NCBI RefSeq assembly: GCF_002413825.1
Contig: NZ_DHXT01000102.1
Location: 1 to 44,315 of the forward strand
Direction: 5' to 3'
DNA length: 44,315 nucleotides
Source of the DNA: Rhodoferax sp. UBA5149
GTDB lineage: Bacteria; Pseudomonadota; Gammaproteobacteria; Burkholderiales; Burkholderiaceae_C
The position numbers were made by a program, and so were the translations under genes. Shown in pieces: positions 34,209-41,885 of the stretch; the first letter of the stretch is position 1; every line of letters starts with the position of its first letter. Below the pieces are notes generated by a model. The model was not told the origin of the DNA and made no database searches. It saw only the letters and a list, made by a program, of their open reading frames with translations.

Positions 34209-35807
34209 TCAATGCCTGAAGTGCCGAACCCCGCTAAACACCATCGCCACACCGCGCTCGTCGGCCGCGTCAATCACTTCCTGGTCGCGCATGGAGCCGC
34301 CGGGCTGGATGATGCAGCTCGCACCGGCGTCGACCACGACGTCCAGGCCGTCGCGGAACGGGAAGAAGGCGTCGCTGGCCACCGCCGTGCCACTCAGCGA
34401 AAGGTTGGCGTGCTGCGCCTTGATGCTGGCGATGCGGGCCGAGTCCAGACGACTCATCTGACCGGCACCGACGCCCATCGTCATGCCACCTTTGCAGAAC
34501 ACAATGGCGTTGCTCTTGACGAACTTGGCCACTTTCCAGGCGAACAGCAGGTCCTGCAACTGTTCCGGCGTGGGCTGCTTCTTGGTGACCACCTTCAGAT
34601 CGGACAAGCCCAACTGATGGTTGTCAGCGGTCTGCATCAACAGGCCCGAGCCAATGCGCTTGACGTCCACGGCGTTGCGGCCATTGTCCCAATCGCTGGC
34701 GCCACCGGCGGGCAGACTGATTTTCAGGATGCGCACATTGACCTTGCTCTTGAACACGGCCAGCGCCTCGGGTGTGTAGTCGGGCGCCATCAGCACTTCC
34801 ACAAACTGTTTGGACACCTGCAACGCGGCACGCTCGTCCAGTGGGCGGTTGAAAGCAATGATGCCGCCAAACGCCGAGGTCGGATCGGTCGAGAAGGCCT
34901 TGCTGTAGGCTTCCAGCGGGTCGGCACCGACGGCCACGCCGCAGGGGTTGGCATGCTTGACAATGACGCAGGCGGTGCCATCTTTCGCGCCATCAAAGCT
35001 CTTGACGCATTCCCAGGCAGCATCGGCGTCGGCGATGTTGTTGTAGCTCAGCTCCTTGCCCTGCAACTGCTGCGCCGTGACCAGCGAGCCGGGCGCGGGA
35101 TACAAGTCGCGGTAAAAGGCGGCCTGCTGGTGCGGGTTTTCGCCATAGCGCAGATCCTGCAACTTGACGAAGCGGCCATTGGCCTGGGCCGGGAACAACT
35201 GGCGCGACGGCGTGTTGTTGCCTTCCTCGAAATTGAGCGAGGACAGGTAGTCGCTGATGGCGCCGTCATACTGGCTGATGCGGTTGAAGGCTGCGACCGA
35301 CAGTGCAAATTTGGTTTTGTCGGTGAGTTTGCCATCGGCTTTGAGCTCGGCCAGCACGCCTTCATATTGCGAGGCGTCGGTCAACACGCCCACGTCTTTC
35401 CAGTTCTTGGCGGCGCTGCGCACCATGGCGGGGCCTCCGATGTCGATGTTCTCGATCGCGTCTTCCAGGGTGCAGCCGGCCTTGGCGACCGTCGCCTCAA
35501 ACGGGTACAGATTGACCACCAGCAGGTCGATGGTGTCGATCTGGTGGGCTTTCAGTGCCGCCATGTGCTCCGGCAGGTCGCGACGCGCCAGCAGGCCGCC
35601 GTGCACCTTGGGGTGCAGGGTCTTGACACGGCCGTCCAGCATTTCGGGAAAGCCCGTGAGTTCGGCCACTTCGGTCACCGGCAATCCAAGGCCTGCCAGC
35701 AGTTTGGCGGTACCGCCGGTGGAAATAAGCTTGATGCCCAGGGCGTGCAGGGCCTGCGCAAATTCAACGATGCCGGTTTTGTCGGAGACGGATAGGAGTG
35801 CGTTCAT
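34209..35807 (-). CDS. purH: PurH, bifunctional AICAR transformylase/IMP cyclohydrolase
   Basis: A 532-residue enzyme for the last two steps of purine synthesis to IMP. The N-terminal IMP cyclohydrolase domain begins MNALLSVSDKTGIVEFAQAL with the STGGTAKLL loop and DGRVKTLHPKVHGGLL. The C-terminal AICAR transformylase domain has KHANPCGVAVG, SAFGGIIAFNRPLD and a terminal DAGASCIIQPGGSMRD segment with the conserved RDQEVIDAADE. It follows fis by 57 bases and ends at the strong terminator, making it the last gene of a dusB-fis-purH unit, an order I recall from other betaproteobacteria. Confidence 0.97.
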   Translation of the reverse strand: MNALLSVSDKTGIVEFAQALHALGIKLISTGGTAKLLAGLGLPVTEVAELTGFPEMLDGRVKTLHPKVHGGLLARRDLPEHMAALKAHQIDTIDLLVVNLYPFEATVAKAGCTLEDAIENIDIGGPAMVRSAAKNWKDVGVLTDASQYEGVLAELKADGKLTDKTKFALSVAAFNRISQYDGAISDYLSSLNFEEGNNTPSRQLFPAQANGRFVKLQDLRYGENPHQQAAFYRDLYPAPGSLVTAQQLQGKELSYNNIADADAAWECVKSFDGAKDGTACVIVKHANPCGVAVGADPLEAYSKAFSTDPTSAFGGIIAFNRPLDERAALQVSKQFVEVLMAPDYTPEALAVFKSKVNVRILKISLPAGGASDWDNGRNAVDVKRIGSGLLMQTADNHQLGLSDLKVVTKKQPTPEQLQDLLFAWKVAKFVKSNAIVFCKGGMTMGVGAGQMSRLDSARIASIKAQHANLSLSGTAVASDAFFPFRDGLDVVVDAGASCIIQPGGSMRDQEVIDAADERGVAMVFSGVRHFRH

Positions 35808-35864
35808 GGGTTCAATCTAAAAAGTCAGTGAATGAGGTCATGGCCGCCACCGGCCACATTCTGG

Positions 35865-36101
35865 CTACTTGATCAGCTTGTGCTCAAGCAATTTTTTGCG
35901 CAAGGTGTTGCGGTTCAGGCCCAGCCATTGGGCCGCTTTGGACTGGTTGTTGTCAGCATGGTTCATGACCACTTCAAGCAGGGGTTTTTCCACCACATTG
36001 ACCATCATGTCGTACATGCCATCAGGCTCGGTTCCCCGCAAATCCCTGAGGTAGCCTTCCAGACTGGTGCGCACGCATTCTTCGATGTGCTTTTTACTCA
36101 T
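35865..36101 (-). CDS. fis: Fis-family DNA-binding protein
   Basis: A 78-residue protein with the Fis helix-turn-helix at its C-terminus (NNQSKAAQWLGLNRNTLRKKL) and the dimerisation helices before it (PLLEVVMNHADN). Fis is a nucleoid protein that bends DNA and activates stable RNA genes in fast growth. It is shorter at the N-terminus than E. coli Fis (98 residues), as in other betaproteobacterial versions. Its ATG overlaps the dusB stop (ATGA at 36098-36101), the same gene pairing as in enterobacteria, so it is probably controlled from the dusB promoter. Confidence 0.95.
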   Translation of the reverse strand: MSKKHIEECVRTSLEGYLRDLRGTEPDGMYDMMVNVVEKPLLEVVMNHADNNQSKAAQWLGLNRNTLRKKLLEHKLIK

Positions 36102-37150
36102 GCTGCTGTCTCTCTTTGTTGTTTCTTATCATCTGCCAAACTATTCGCAACGAGCTTCGGAATGCGATCCGACTGTTCGTTCAAGCCGTCAAAAAAATCA
36201 GCCACGGCGCTCGCCTGTCGGCCACAGTCCTCGATTAAATTCATGCGCGCCCGGAAATCCTCGCCGCCCGGCAAGGATTTCACGTACCAGCCAATGTGCT
36301 TGCGCGCGGTCCGCACCCCCGAGAACTCGCCGTACAGGGCGTAATGGTCTTGCAGGTGGTCCAGCAACAAGTGCTTGACCTCGGCCACCAGCGGCGGCGC
36401 TAGCTGGGTGCCGGTTGCCATGAAATGGGCCATCTCGCGAAAAATCCAGGGCCGACCCTGCGCCGCCCGGCCGATCATCACGGCGTCGGCTTGGGTCGCC
36501 GCCAGCACCTGGCGCGCTTTCTCGGGCGTATCGATATCGCCATTGGCCACCACCGGCACGCCCACCGCCGCCTTGACCGCGGCAATGGTGTCGTACTCCG
36601 CCTGCCCGCCATAGCCTTGCTCGCGGGTGCGCCCGTGCACCGTGATCATCTGCACGCCGGCACGCTCGGCGGCACGCGCCAGCACCACCGCATTTTTTTG
36701 CGACTGACACCAGCCCGTGCGCATTTTGAGCGTGACCGGCACACCGCGCGGTGCGCAGACCGCCACCACCGCCGCCACAATCGACAAGGCCAGGGTCTCA
36801 TCCTGCATGAGCGCGGAGCCGGCCCACTTGTTGCACACTTTCTTGGCCGGGCAGCCCATGTTGATGTCAATGATCTGCGCGCCGCGGTCGATGTTGTAGG
36901 CCGCTGCTTCGCCCATCATCAGCGGCTCGGTGCCGGCGATCTGCACCGCGATCGGGCCGGGCTCGCCCTCATGGTTGGCGCGGCGGGAGGTCTTGAGCGT
37001 GTTCCACAAGTCCGGCCGGCTGGTGACCATCTCGCTGACCGCATACCCGGCCCCCAGCTTTTTACAAAGCTGGCGGAAAGGCCGATCCGTCACACCCGCC
37101 ATCGGTGCAACAAAGAAAGAATTTGCGAGGATAAAGGGGCCGATGTTCAT
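36098..37150 (-). CDS. dusB: tRNA-dihydrouridine synthase B
   Basis: A 350-residue FMN enzyme that reduces specific uridines in tRNA D-loops. It shows LANSFFVAPMAGVTDRPFR at the start, the INMGCPAKKV motif with the catalytic Cys100, ITVHGRTREQGYGG, VVANGDIDTPEKA and MIGRAAQGRPWIF, all DUS signatures. The C-terminal helical domain is about 90 residues. The C-terminus is translationally coupled to fis. A TAGAAT box (minus strand, 37224-37219) lies about 70 bases before the ATG and could be the -10 element, although no good -35 is visible. Confidence 0.95.
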   Translation of the reverse strand: MNIGPFILANSFFVAPMAGVTDRPFRQLCKKLGAGYAVSEMVTSRPDLWNTLKTSRRANHEGEPGPIAVQIAGTEPLMMGEAAAYNIDRGAQIIDINMGCPAKKVCNKWAGSALMQDETLALSIVAAVVAVCAPRGVPVTLKMRTGWCQSQKNAVVLARAAERAGVQMITVHGRTREQGYGGQAEYDTIAAVKAAVGVPVVANGDIDTPEKARQVLAATQADAVMIGRAAQGRPWIFREMAHFMATGTQLAPPLVAEVKHLLLDHLQDHYALYGEFSGVRTARKHIGWYVKSLPGGEDFRARMNLIEDCGRQASAVADFFDGLNEQSDRIPKLVANSLADDKKQQRETAA

Positions 37151-37273
37151 GCGAACAGATCGAAGGAGCGGGTTGGAACGAGGTGTTGGAATTTGGGGAG
37201 GCAGAACGCCAGCTGATGATTCTAACTGCCCAATATTTCAGCAATTGAAACGCAAACCTATACTCACCCACCC

Positions 37274-37744
37274 ATGGACGCCTGGATCGAACACCTGCTC
37301 GTACTGCTCGCACTGCCGAAATTCGGTTTGAGCACGGTGTTCGTGGTGTCATTCATTTCTGCCACGCTGCTGCCGCTGGGTTCCGAGCCCGTGGTTTTCG
37401 GACTGGTCAAACTCAATCCGGAACTTTTTTGGTCGGCGATCGGGGTCGCCACCCTCGGCAACACCCTGGGCGGCGCGGTAACCTGGGCCATGGGCCTGGC
37501 TTCGCACAAAGTTGTCGAACGGCACCAGCACGCCAAGCACCATCTCAGGGCGCTGGACTGGCTGGAACGCATCGGCCCCAAAGCCTGCTTGCTGGCCTGG
37601 TTACCCGTCGTCGGCGACCCGCTGTGTGCCGTGGCCGGCTGGCTCAAACTGCCGTTCTGGCCCTGCCTGATCTACATGGCGATTGGCAAGTTTGGCCGCT
37701 ACCTGGTGATGACTTCATCGCTCGTGGGCCTGTTTGGCAGCTAG
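37274..37744 (+). CDS. YqaA-family inner-membrane protein (DedA/SNARE-associated-like)
   Basis: A 156-residue membrane protein with about four hydrophobic segments (residues 5-32, 38-75, 103-125, 128-152). The segment STVFVVSFISATLLPLGSEPVV and GNTLGGAVTWAMG match the YqaA group of the VTT/DedA-like family; some relatives transport lipid carriers, but no function is proven for this group. TATACT at 37259-37264 precedes the start but is too close to be its -10 unless transcription starts almost at the ATG. It stands alone, divergent from dusB and convergent with ychF. Confidence 0.82.
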   Translation: MDAWIEHLLVLLALPKFGLSTVFVVSFISATLLPLGSEPVVFGLVKLNPELFWSAIGVATLGNTLGGAVTWAMGLASHKVVERHQHAKHHLRALDWLERIGPKACLLAWLPVVGDPLCAVAGWLKLPFWPCLIYMAIGKFGRYLVMTSSLVGLFGS

Positions 37745-37771
37745 CGCAACGCTCTCGTCGACGCTTGCATC

Positions 37772-37825
37772 GCTATTAATTTAGTAGCTGCTTGCGCATA
37801 TTCCACGGGGGCTACAGCCCTATTT
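37772..37825 (+). repeat. repeat family 1, best-preserved copy
   Basis: A 54-base element beginning GCTATTAATTTAGTAGCTGC and continuing GCGCATATTCCACGGGGGCT, then CAGCCCTATTT. It occupies the convergent gap between the YqaA-like gene and ychF. Related copies are at 33242 and 34090 (intergenic), 15638 (in plsC) and a fragment at 17003. Confidence 0.75.
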
Positions 37826-37833
37826 CTTATAAA

Positions 37834-38925
37834 TCAGGAGCTGAACAGGAAGTTCATCACATCGCCGTCCTTGACGACGTATTCCTTGCCTTCGCTGCGC
37901 ATCTTGCCAGCGTCTTTGGCGCCCTGCTCACCCTTGAAGGTAATGAAGTCGTCAAAGGCGATGGTCTGGGCACGGATGTAGCCCTTCTCAAAATCGGTGT
38001 GGATCACGCCGGCCGCCTGCGGACCGGTATCCCCGACGTGGATGGTCCAGGCCCGCACTTCCTTGACACCGGCCGTGAAGTAGGTTTGCAAACCCAGTAG
38101 CTTGTAGGCGGCCACGATCAGGCGGTTCAGGCCGGGTTCGCTTTGACCAATCTCGCTGAGGAACATCTTTTTATCGTCCTCTTCCATGTCGGCCATCTCG
38201 GCCTCCATCTTGGCGCAGATCGCCACCACCGGCGCGTTCTGCGCGGCGGCGTAGGCCGTCAGGCGGTCCAGGAAGGGGTTGTTCTCAAAGCCGTCTTCGG
38301 CCACGTTGGCCACGAACATGGCGGGCTTGGCGGTGATCAGAAAAAACTGCGTCAGCAGCGGCAGCTCTTCCTTGCTGAAGTCCAGCGTGCGCACCGGTTT
38401 CGCTTCGTTCAGCGCGGCCTGGCATTTTTCCAGAATCGCCACCAGCTTGATGGATTCCTTGTCACCCGAACGCGCGGTCTTGGTGACGCGATGCAAGGCC
38501 TTTTCAACCGCCGTCAGATCCGCCAGGCACAACTCGGTCTGGATCACTTCGATGTCGGAGATCGGGTCGACCTTGCCGGCCACGTGGATCACGTTGTCAT
38601 CTTCAAAACAGCGCACCACGTTGAGGGTGGCGTCGGTTTCGCGGATGTGGGCCAAAAACTTGTTGCCCAGGCCCTCGCCGGTGCTGGCGCCAGCCACCAA
38701 GCCGGCAATGTCCACAAACTCGACGATCGCGCGTTGCACCTTTTGCGGCTTGACGATGGCGGAGAGCGCATCGAGCCGTGCGTCCGGCACTTCCACGATG
38801 CCCACATTGGGCTCGATGGTGCAAAAAGGATAGTTTTCGGCCGCGATGCCGGCCTTCGTCAAGGCGTTAAATAGAGTCGATTTACCGACGTTGGGCAAGC
38901 CCACAATGCCACACTTCAAACTCAT
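37834..38925 (-). CDS. ychF: YchF/OLA1-type ribosome-binding ATPase
   Basis: A 363-residue Obg-family P-loop protein. The G1 loop is GLPNVGKSTLFNAL, the switch DIAGLVAGASTGEGLGN is intact, and the G4 equivalent reads AMFVANVAED, lacking the canonical NKxD. This explains the known preference of YchF for ATP over GTP. A coiled-coil and a C-terminal TGS domain (KEVRAWTIHVGDTGPQAAGVIHTDF) follow. It binds ribosomes and has been linked to stress responses. The gene is probably monocistronic; the MOSC gene upstream is separated by 114 bases. Confidence 0.96.
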   Translation of the reverse strand: MSLKCGIVGLPNVGKSTLFNALTKAGIAAENYPFCTIEPNVGIVEVPDARLDALSAIVKPQKVQRAIVEFVDIAGLVAGASTGEGLGNKFLAHIRETDATLNVVRCFEDDNVIHVAGKVDPISDIEVIQTELCLADLTAVEKALHRVTKTARSGDKESIKLVAILEKCQAALNEAKPVRTLDFSKEELPLLTQFFLITAKPAMFVANVAEDGFENNPFLDRLTAYAAAQNAPVVAICAKMEAEMADMEEDDKKMFLSEIGQSEPGLNRLIVAAYKLLGLQTYFTAGVKEVRAWTIHVGDTGPQAAGVIHTDFEKGYIRAQTIAFDDFITFKGEQGAKDAGKMRSEGKEYVVKDGDVMNFLFSS

Positions 38926-39039
38926 GAAAATTCCTAGACAGTTGGGGACAGCGCTGACGCGTCGCGTAACGACGGTCTGTCCCGCAAACCTTAAAAAACA
39001 AGCCGCTGAGTGTATGCGATGCGTCAGTTTGCCCCGGAT

Positions 39040-39948
39040 TCAGCCAAAATCAAAGTCCGCCGAGAGCGCCTGCCCGACGCGCAGAACCGCGCCGACACCG
39101 CCCACCACAATCACATTCATGCCAAAGGTCACCGCACCTGCCACGCGGGCATCCTGCCGGTACGTCTGCAAGGTGTCGCTCACTTCGGGGCTGCTCAAGG
39201 CCGTCACCGGATCGATATTCGGGATCGGGCAACGCGGGCAAGGCTTGACCGGCTTCAGCAGCACGGGTACTTCGCCCGCGTCAATGCGCATCAACGCCAG
39301 CCGATCCTCGTCGTGCGCCTGCAGCCCCGACAAGACCAGATTGGGTCGAAAACGCTCGATGCCCACCGCGCCGTGGCCAGCGGCGATCAGCTTGTCATTC
39401 AAGAACGCCAGCGAGGCTTCGCTGATCACCAACACGGGGTAGCCGTCGCTGAACTGGTTGAGCGCCTGCACACCGCCGGTCCATTTCAAGCTGGACAGAC
39501 GCCGGTGCTGCGGATCAAAGCGCACCAGCCGGTAGCGCGCTGCATTCGGCGCCGGTGTGCCGTCTTCAGAGAGTGAAAGAAAATCCGTGAACCACTGCGC
39601 CGCCACGTCCCCCATGTCGTAAGCGGGCACCACGTCGTCCCAGACCTTGACCATGGCCGGCTGCGCCACGGCATCCAGCGCCATGTGCAAGGCGAGCATG
39701 CCGGGCGCGCGCAGCACCAGTTCCTTGGTTTTGAGCTGGGGTCGCACCAGCGCGAGACGCGAGCGCTCGCGTTGCGTCACGAATTCGCCCCTCGCATCGA
39801 CCACCATCCAGGCGCGGTCCAGCGCCAGACCAGTTTCCGTCAGAAGCGCTTGCTGCAGCTCGACCCCGGCACACGACTTGACCGGGTACACGAAGAGACG
39901 GGCGATCATGGCACTGACATCGCCAACGGGTAAGGGGCTTGCGTTCAC
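39040..39948 (-). CDS. MOSC-domain protein (YcbX-like, molybdenum cofactor-binding)
   Basis: A 302-residue protein. The N-terminal MOSC beta-barrel (ARLFVYPVKSCAGVEL and GLALDRAWMVVDARGEFVTQRE) is followed by the MOSC domain with the conserved cysteine motif KPCPRCPIPNID (Cys237, Cys240), where the molybdenum cofactor is expected to bind. YcbX-type proteins reduce N-hydroxylated bases such as 6-hydroxylaminopurine. I prefer the GTG at 39948 because GGAGA lies about eight bases upstream; an ATG at 39909 would shorten it by 13 residues and has no ribosome-binding site. Its start faces that of the UbiH-like gene, 60 bases away. Confidence 0.87.
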   Translation of the reverse strand: MNASPLPVGDVSAMIARLFVYPVKSCAGVELQQALLTETGLALDRAWMVVDARGEFVTQRERSRLALVRPQLKTKELVLRAPGMLALHMALDAVAQPAMVKVWDDVVPAYDMGDVAAQWFTDFLSLSEDGTPAPNAARYRLVRFDPQHRRLSSLKWTGGVQALNQFSDGYPVLVISEASLAFLNDKLIAAGHGAVGIERFRPNLVLSGLQAHDEDRLALMRIDAGEVPVLLKPVKPCPRCPIPNIDPVTALSSPEVSDTLQTYRQDARVAGAVTFGMNVIVVGGVGAVLRVGQALSADFDFG

Positions 39949-40008
39949 GGCGTGGTCTCCAGACAAGTAAGTAAAGTGGATTTTGCCCTGCCTTCTACAA
40001 TCCCGGCC

Positions 40009-41136
40009 ATGACTCAACCCTTTGATATTTGCATACGCGGCAGCGGCATTGTGGGTCGCACGCTGGCCCTGCTGCTGGCACGCGAGCGCCTGCACGTTGG
40101 CCTGGTGTCGCCCGCGCCACCGGCTGCCAGCGCTGTTTCACCGGAGACTGGCGACGTGCGGGCCTATGCCCTGAACGCCAAATCCCGCGCCTTGCTTGAG
40201 TCGCTGCGCTGCTGGCCCGATGTGCTGCACGCGACCGAAGTCCTGGCCATGCAGGTCAAGGGCGACGACGGTGGCGAAGTGAACTTCTGCGCCACCGAGC
40301 TCAAGGTTCCCGGCTTGACCTGGATCGTCGACGTGCCGGTGCTCGAAGCCCAGCTGGCCGAAGCAGTGCGCTTTCAGCCACAAATCGAACTGCTGGACAG
40401 CCCCCAACCCGCCGCCTTGACGGTGATCTGCGAGGGCAAGGCCAGCAGCACGCGCGCCGAGTTCGGCATTGATTTTGATGTCACGCCCTACGCCCAAAAA
40501 GCCATCGCAGCCCGTCTGACGTGCGAACGTCCCCATGGCCAAACCGCGCGCCAGTGGTTTTCGCAAGGCGACATCCTGGCTTTTTTGCCGATGGGAGGGC
40601 CGCAAGGGAACTCTGTCGCTATTGTCTGGTCTGTTGATGAGAGCCGGGCTCAATCTCTGCTGGAGACCAGCCCCGCCGAGTTTTGCGAAAAGCTGGAAGC
40701 TGCGAGTGCGGGTTGCCTGGGCAAACTCACCCTGACCAGCAAGCGAGGTGCGTGGCCGCTGCAAATGGCGCATGCGGCCAGTTGGGCAGGAACCCACGCG
40801 GGCACGGCCTGGGCCTTGGCAGGCGACGCCGCACACAATGTGCATCCGCTGGCCGGGCAAGGCCTGAATTTGGGGCTGGGCGATGTCGCGGCGCTGGCGG
40901 CGATTCTGCGCGAGCGCGAGTACTGGCGTCCGGTGGGGGATGAAAAGCTGCTGCGGCGCTACGAACGGTCACGCAAGGCGGAGGTGCTGACCATGGGCGC
41001 CACGATGGATGGCCTGCAGCAGTTGTTTTCGCAGAGTAGCGCGCCTTGGCAGGCGATGCGCAACTGGGGCATGAACGGGTTTGAACGCAGTGGCCTGATC
41101 AAGCAATGGGTTGCACGGCAAGCCATGGGTTTTTAA
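40009..41136 (+). CDS. FAD-dependent UbiH/COQ6-type hydroxylase
   Basis: A 375-residue flavoprotein monooxygenase. The dinucleotide-binding motif is RGSGIVG (Gly11, Gly13, Gly16). The second FAD motif is LAGDAAHNVHPLAGQGLNLGLGD, with Asp273 in GDAAH, typical of the ubiquinone hydroxylase group (UbiH/UbiF/UbiI/UbiM). Which ring position it hydroxylates cannot be told from sequence alone. The ATG at 40009 starts the family-like N-terminus. The stop TAA overlaps the earliest possible dsbC start as TAATG (41134-41138), so it forms a coupled operon with dsbC and the M61 peptidase. Confidence 0.9.
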   Translation: MTQPFDICIRGSGIVGRTLALLLARERLHVGLVSPAPPAASAVSPETGDVRAYALNAKSRALLESLRCWPDVLHATEVLAMQVKGDDGGEVNFCATELKVPGLTWIVDVPVLEAQLAEAVRFQPQIELLDSPQPAALTVICEGKASSTRAEFGIDFDVTPYAQKAIAARLTCERPHGQTARQWFSQGDILAFLPMGGPQGNSVAIVWSVDESRAQSLLETSPAEFCEKLEAASAGCLGKLTLTSKRGAWPLQMAHAASWAGTHAGTAWALAGDAAHNVHPLAGQGLNLGLGDVAALAAILREREYWRPVGDEKLLRRYERSRKAEVLTMGATMDGLQQLFSQSSAPWQAMRNWGMNGFERSGLIKQWVARQAMGF

Positions 41137-41147
41137 TGATTGAATGG

Positions 41148-41885
41148 ATGAAGAAGAAGATGATGATGATGATGAAACTGACGAAGACGGTGTTGCTCGC
41201 CACCGCGGTGGCGGCGACTTTGAACGCCGCAGCCCAGGAGGCCACCATTCGCAAAAATCTGAGCGAGCGGATTCCGCAACTTCAAAAAATCGACGAAGTC
41301 ACCAAAAGCCCGATGCCGGGCCTGTTTGAGGTTCGCGTCAACGGCACGGAAATCTTCTACACCGATGCCAAGGGAAATTTTTTGATTGAAGGCCATCTGA
41401 TTGACACCCAACAGCGCCGCAACCTGACCGAAGAGCGCGTGGACAAGTTGACCGCCATCAGTTTCTACGCCTTGCCGGTCAAGGACGCATTCACCATCGT
41501 GCGGGGTAATGGCAAGCGCCAGCTGGCCGTCTTTGAAGACCCGAACTGTGGCTATTGCAAGCGCTTCGAACAGGACTTGCAAAAAGTGGACAACGTGACG
41601 ATTCACATGTTCCTCTACCCCATTCTCAGCGCTGACTCGAACGACAAATCCAAGCACATCTGGTGTGCCAAAGACAAAGGCAAAGTCTGGCAAGACTGGA
41701 TGGTGCGTGACCAGTTGCCCGCCGTGGCGACTTGCGATACCGCGGCCATCGCACGCAACCTCGAAATCGGTCGCAAATACAAGATTACAGGTACCCCCAC
41801 CTTGATCTTTGTCGACGGCTCCCGAGTGCCAGGTGCGATTAGCACGGCGGAAGTTGAAAAACATCTGACAGCGGCCAAGAACTGA
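41148..41885 (+). CDS. dsbC: DsbC-type thiol:disulfide interchange protein
   Basis: A periplasmic disulfide isomerase of about 240 residues. A signal peptide ends near LNAAA-QEA. The N-terminal dimerisation part (LFEVRVNGTEIFYTDAKGNFLIEGHL) is followed by a thioredoxin fold with active site DPN-CGYC-KRFEQ and cis-proline segment TGTPTLIFVDG. A second cysteine pair (IWCAKD and ATCDT) matches the structural disulfide of DsbC. The start is ambiguous: in-frame ATGs are at 41136 (overlapping the previous stop), 41148, and then five in a row at 41160-41174. All give a plausible signal peptide. Coupled to the M61 peptidase by TGATG (41883-41887). Confidence 0.92.
   Translation: MKKKMMMMMKLTKTVLLATAVAATLNAAAQEATIRKNLSERIPQLQKIDEVTKSPMPGLFEVRVNGTEIFYTDAKGNFLIEGHLIDTQQRRNLTEERVDKLTAISFYALPVKDAFTIVRGNGKRQLAVFEDPNCGYCKRFEQDLQKVDNVTIHMFLYPILSADSNDKSKHIWCAKDKGKVWQDWMVRDQLPAVATCDTAAIARNLEIGRKYKITGTPTLIFVDGSRVPGAISTAEVEKHLTAAKN

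Noticed and set aside
34212..35795. 527-codon open frame on the plus strand opposite purH
   Set aside because: It mirrors purH almost exactly. purH has complete family motifs and this frame has none.
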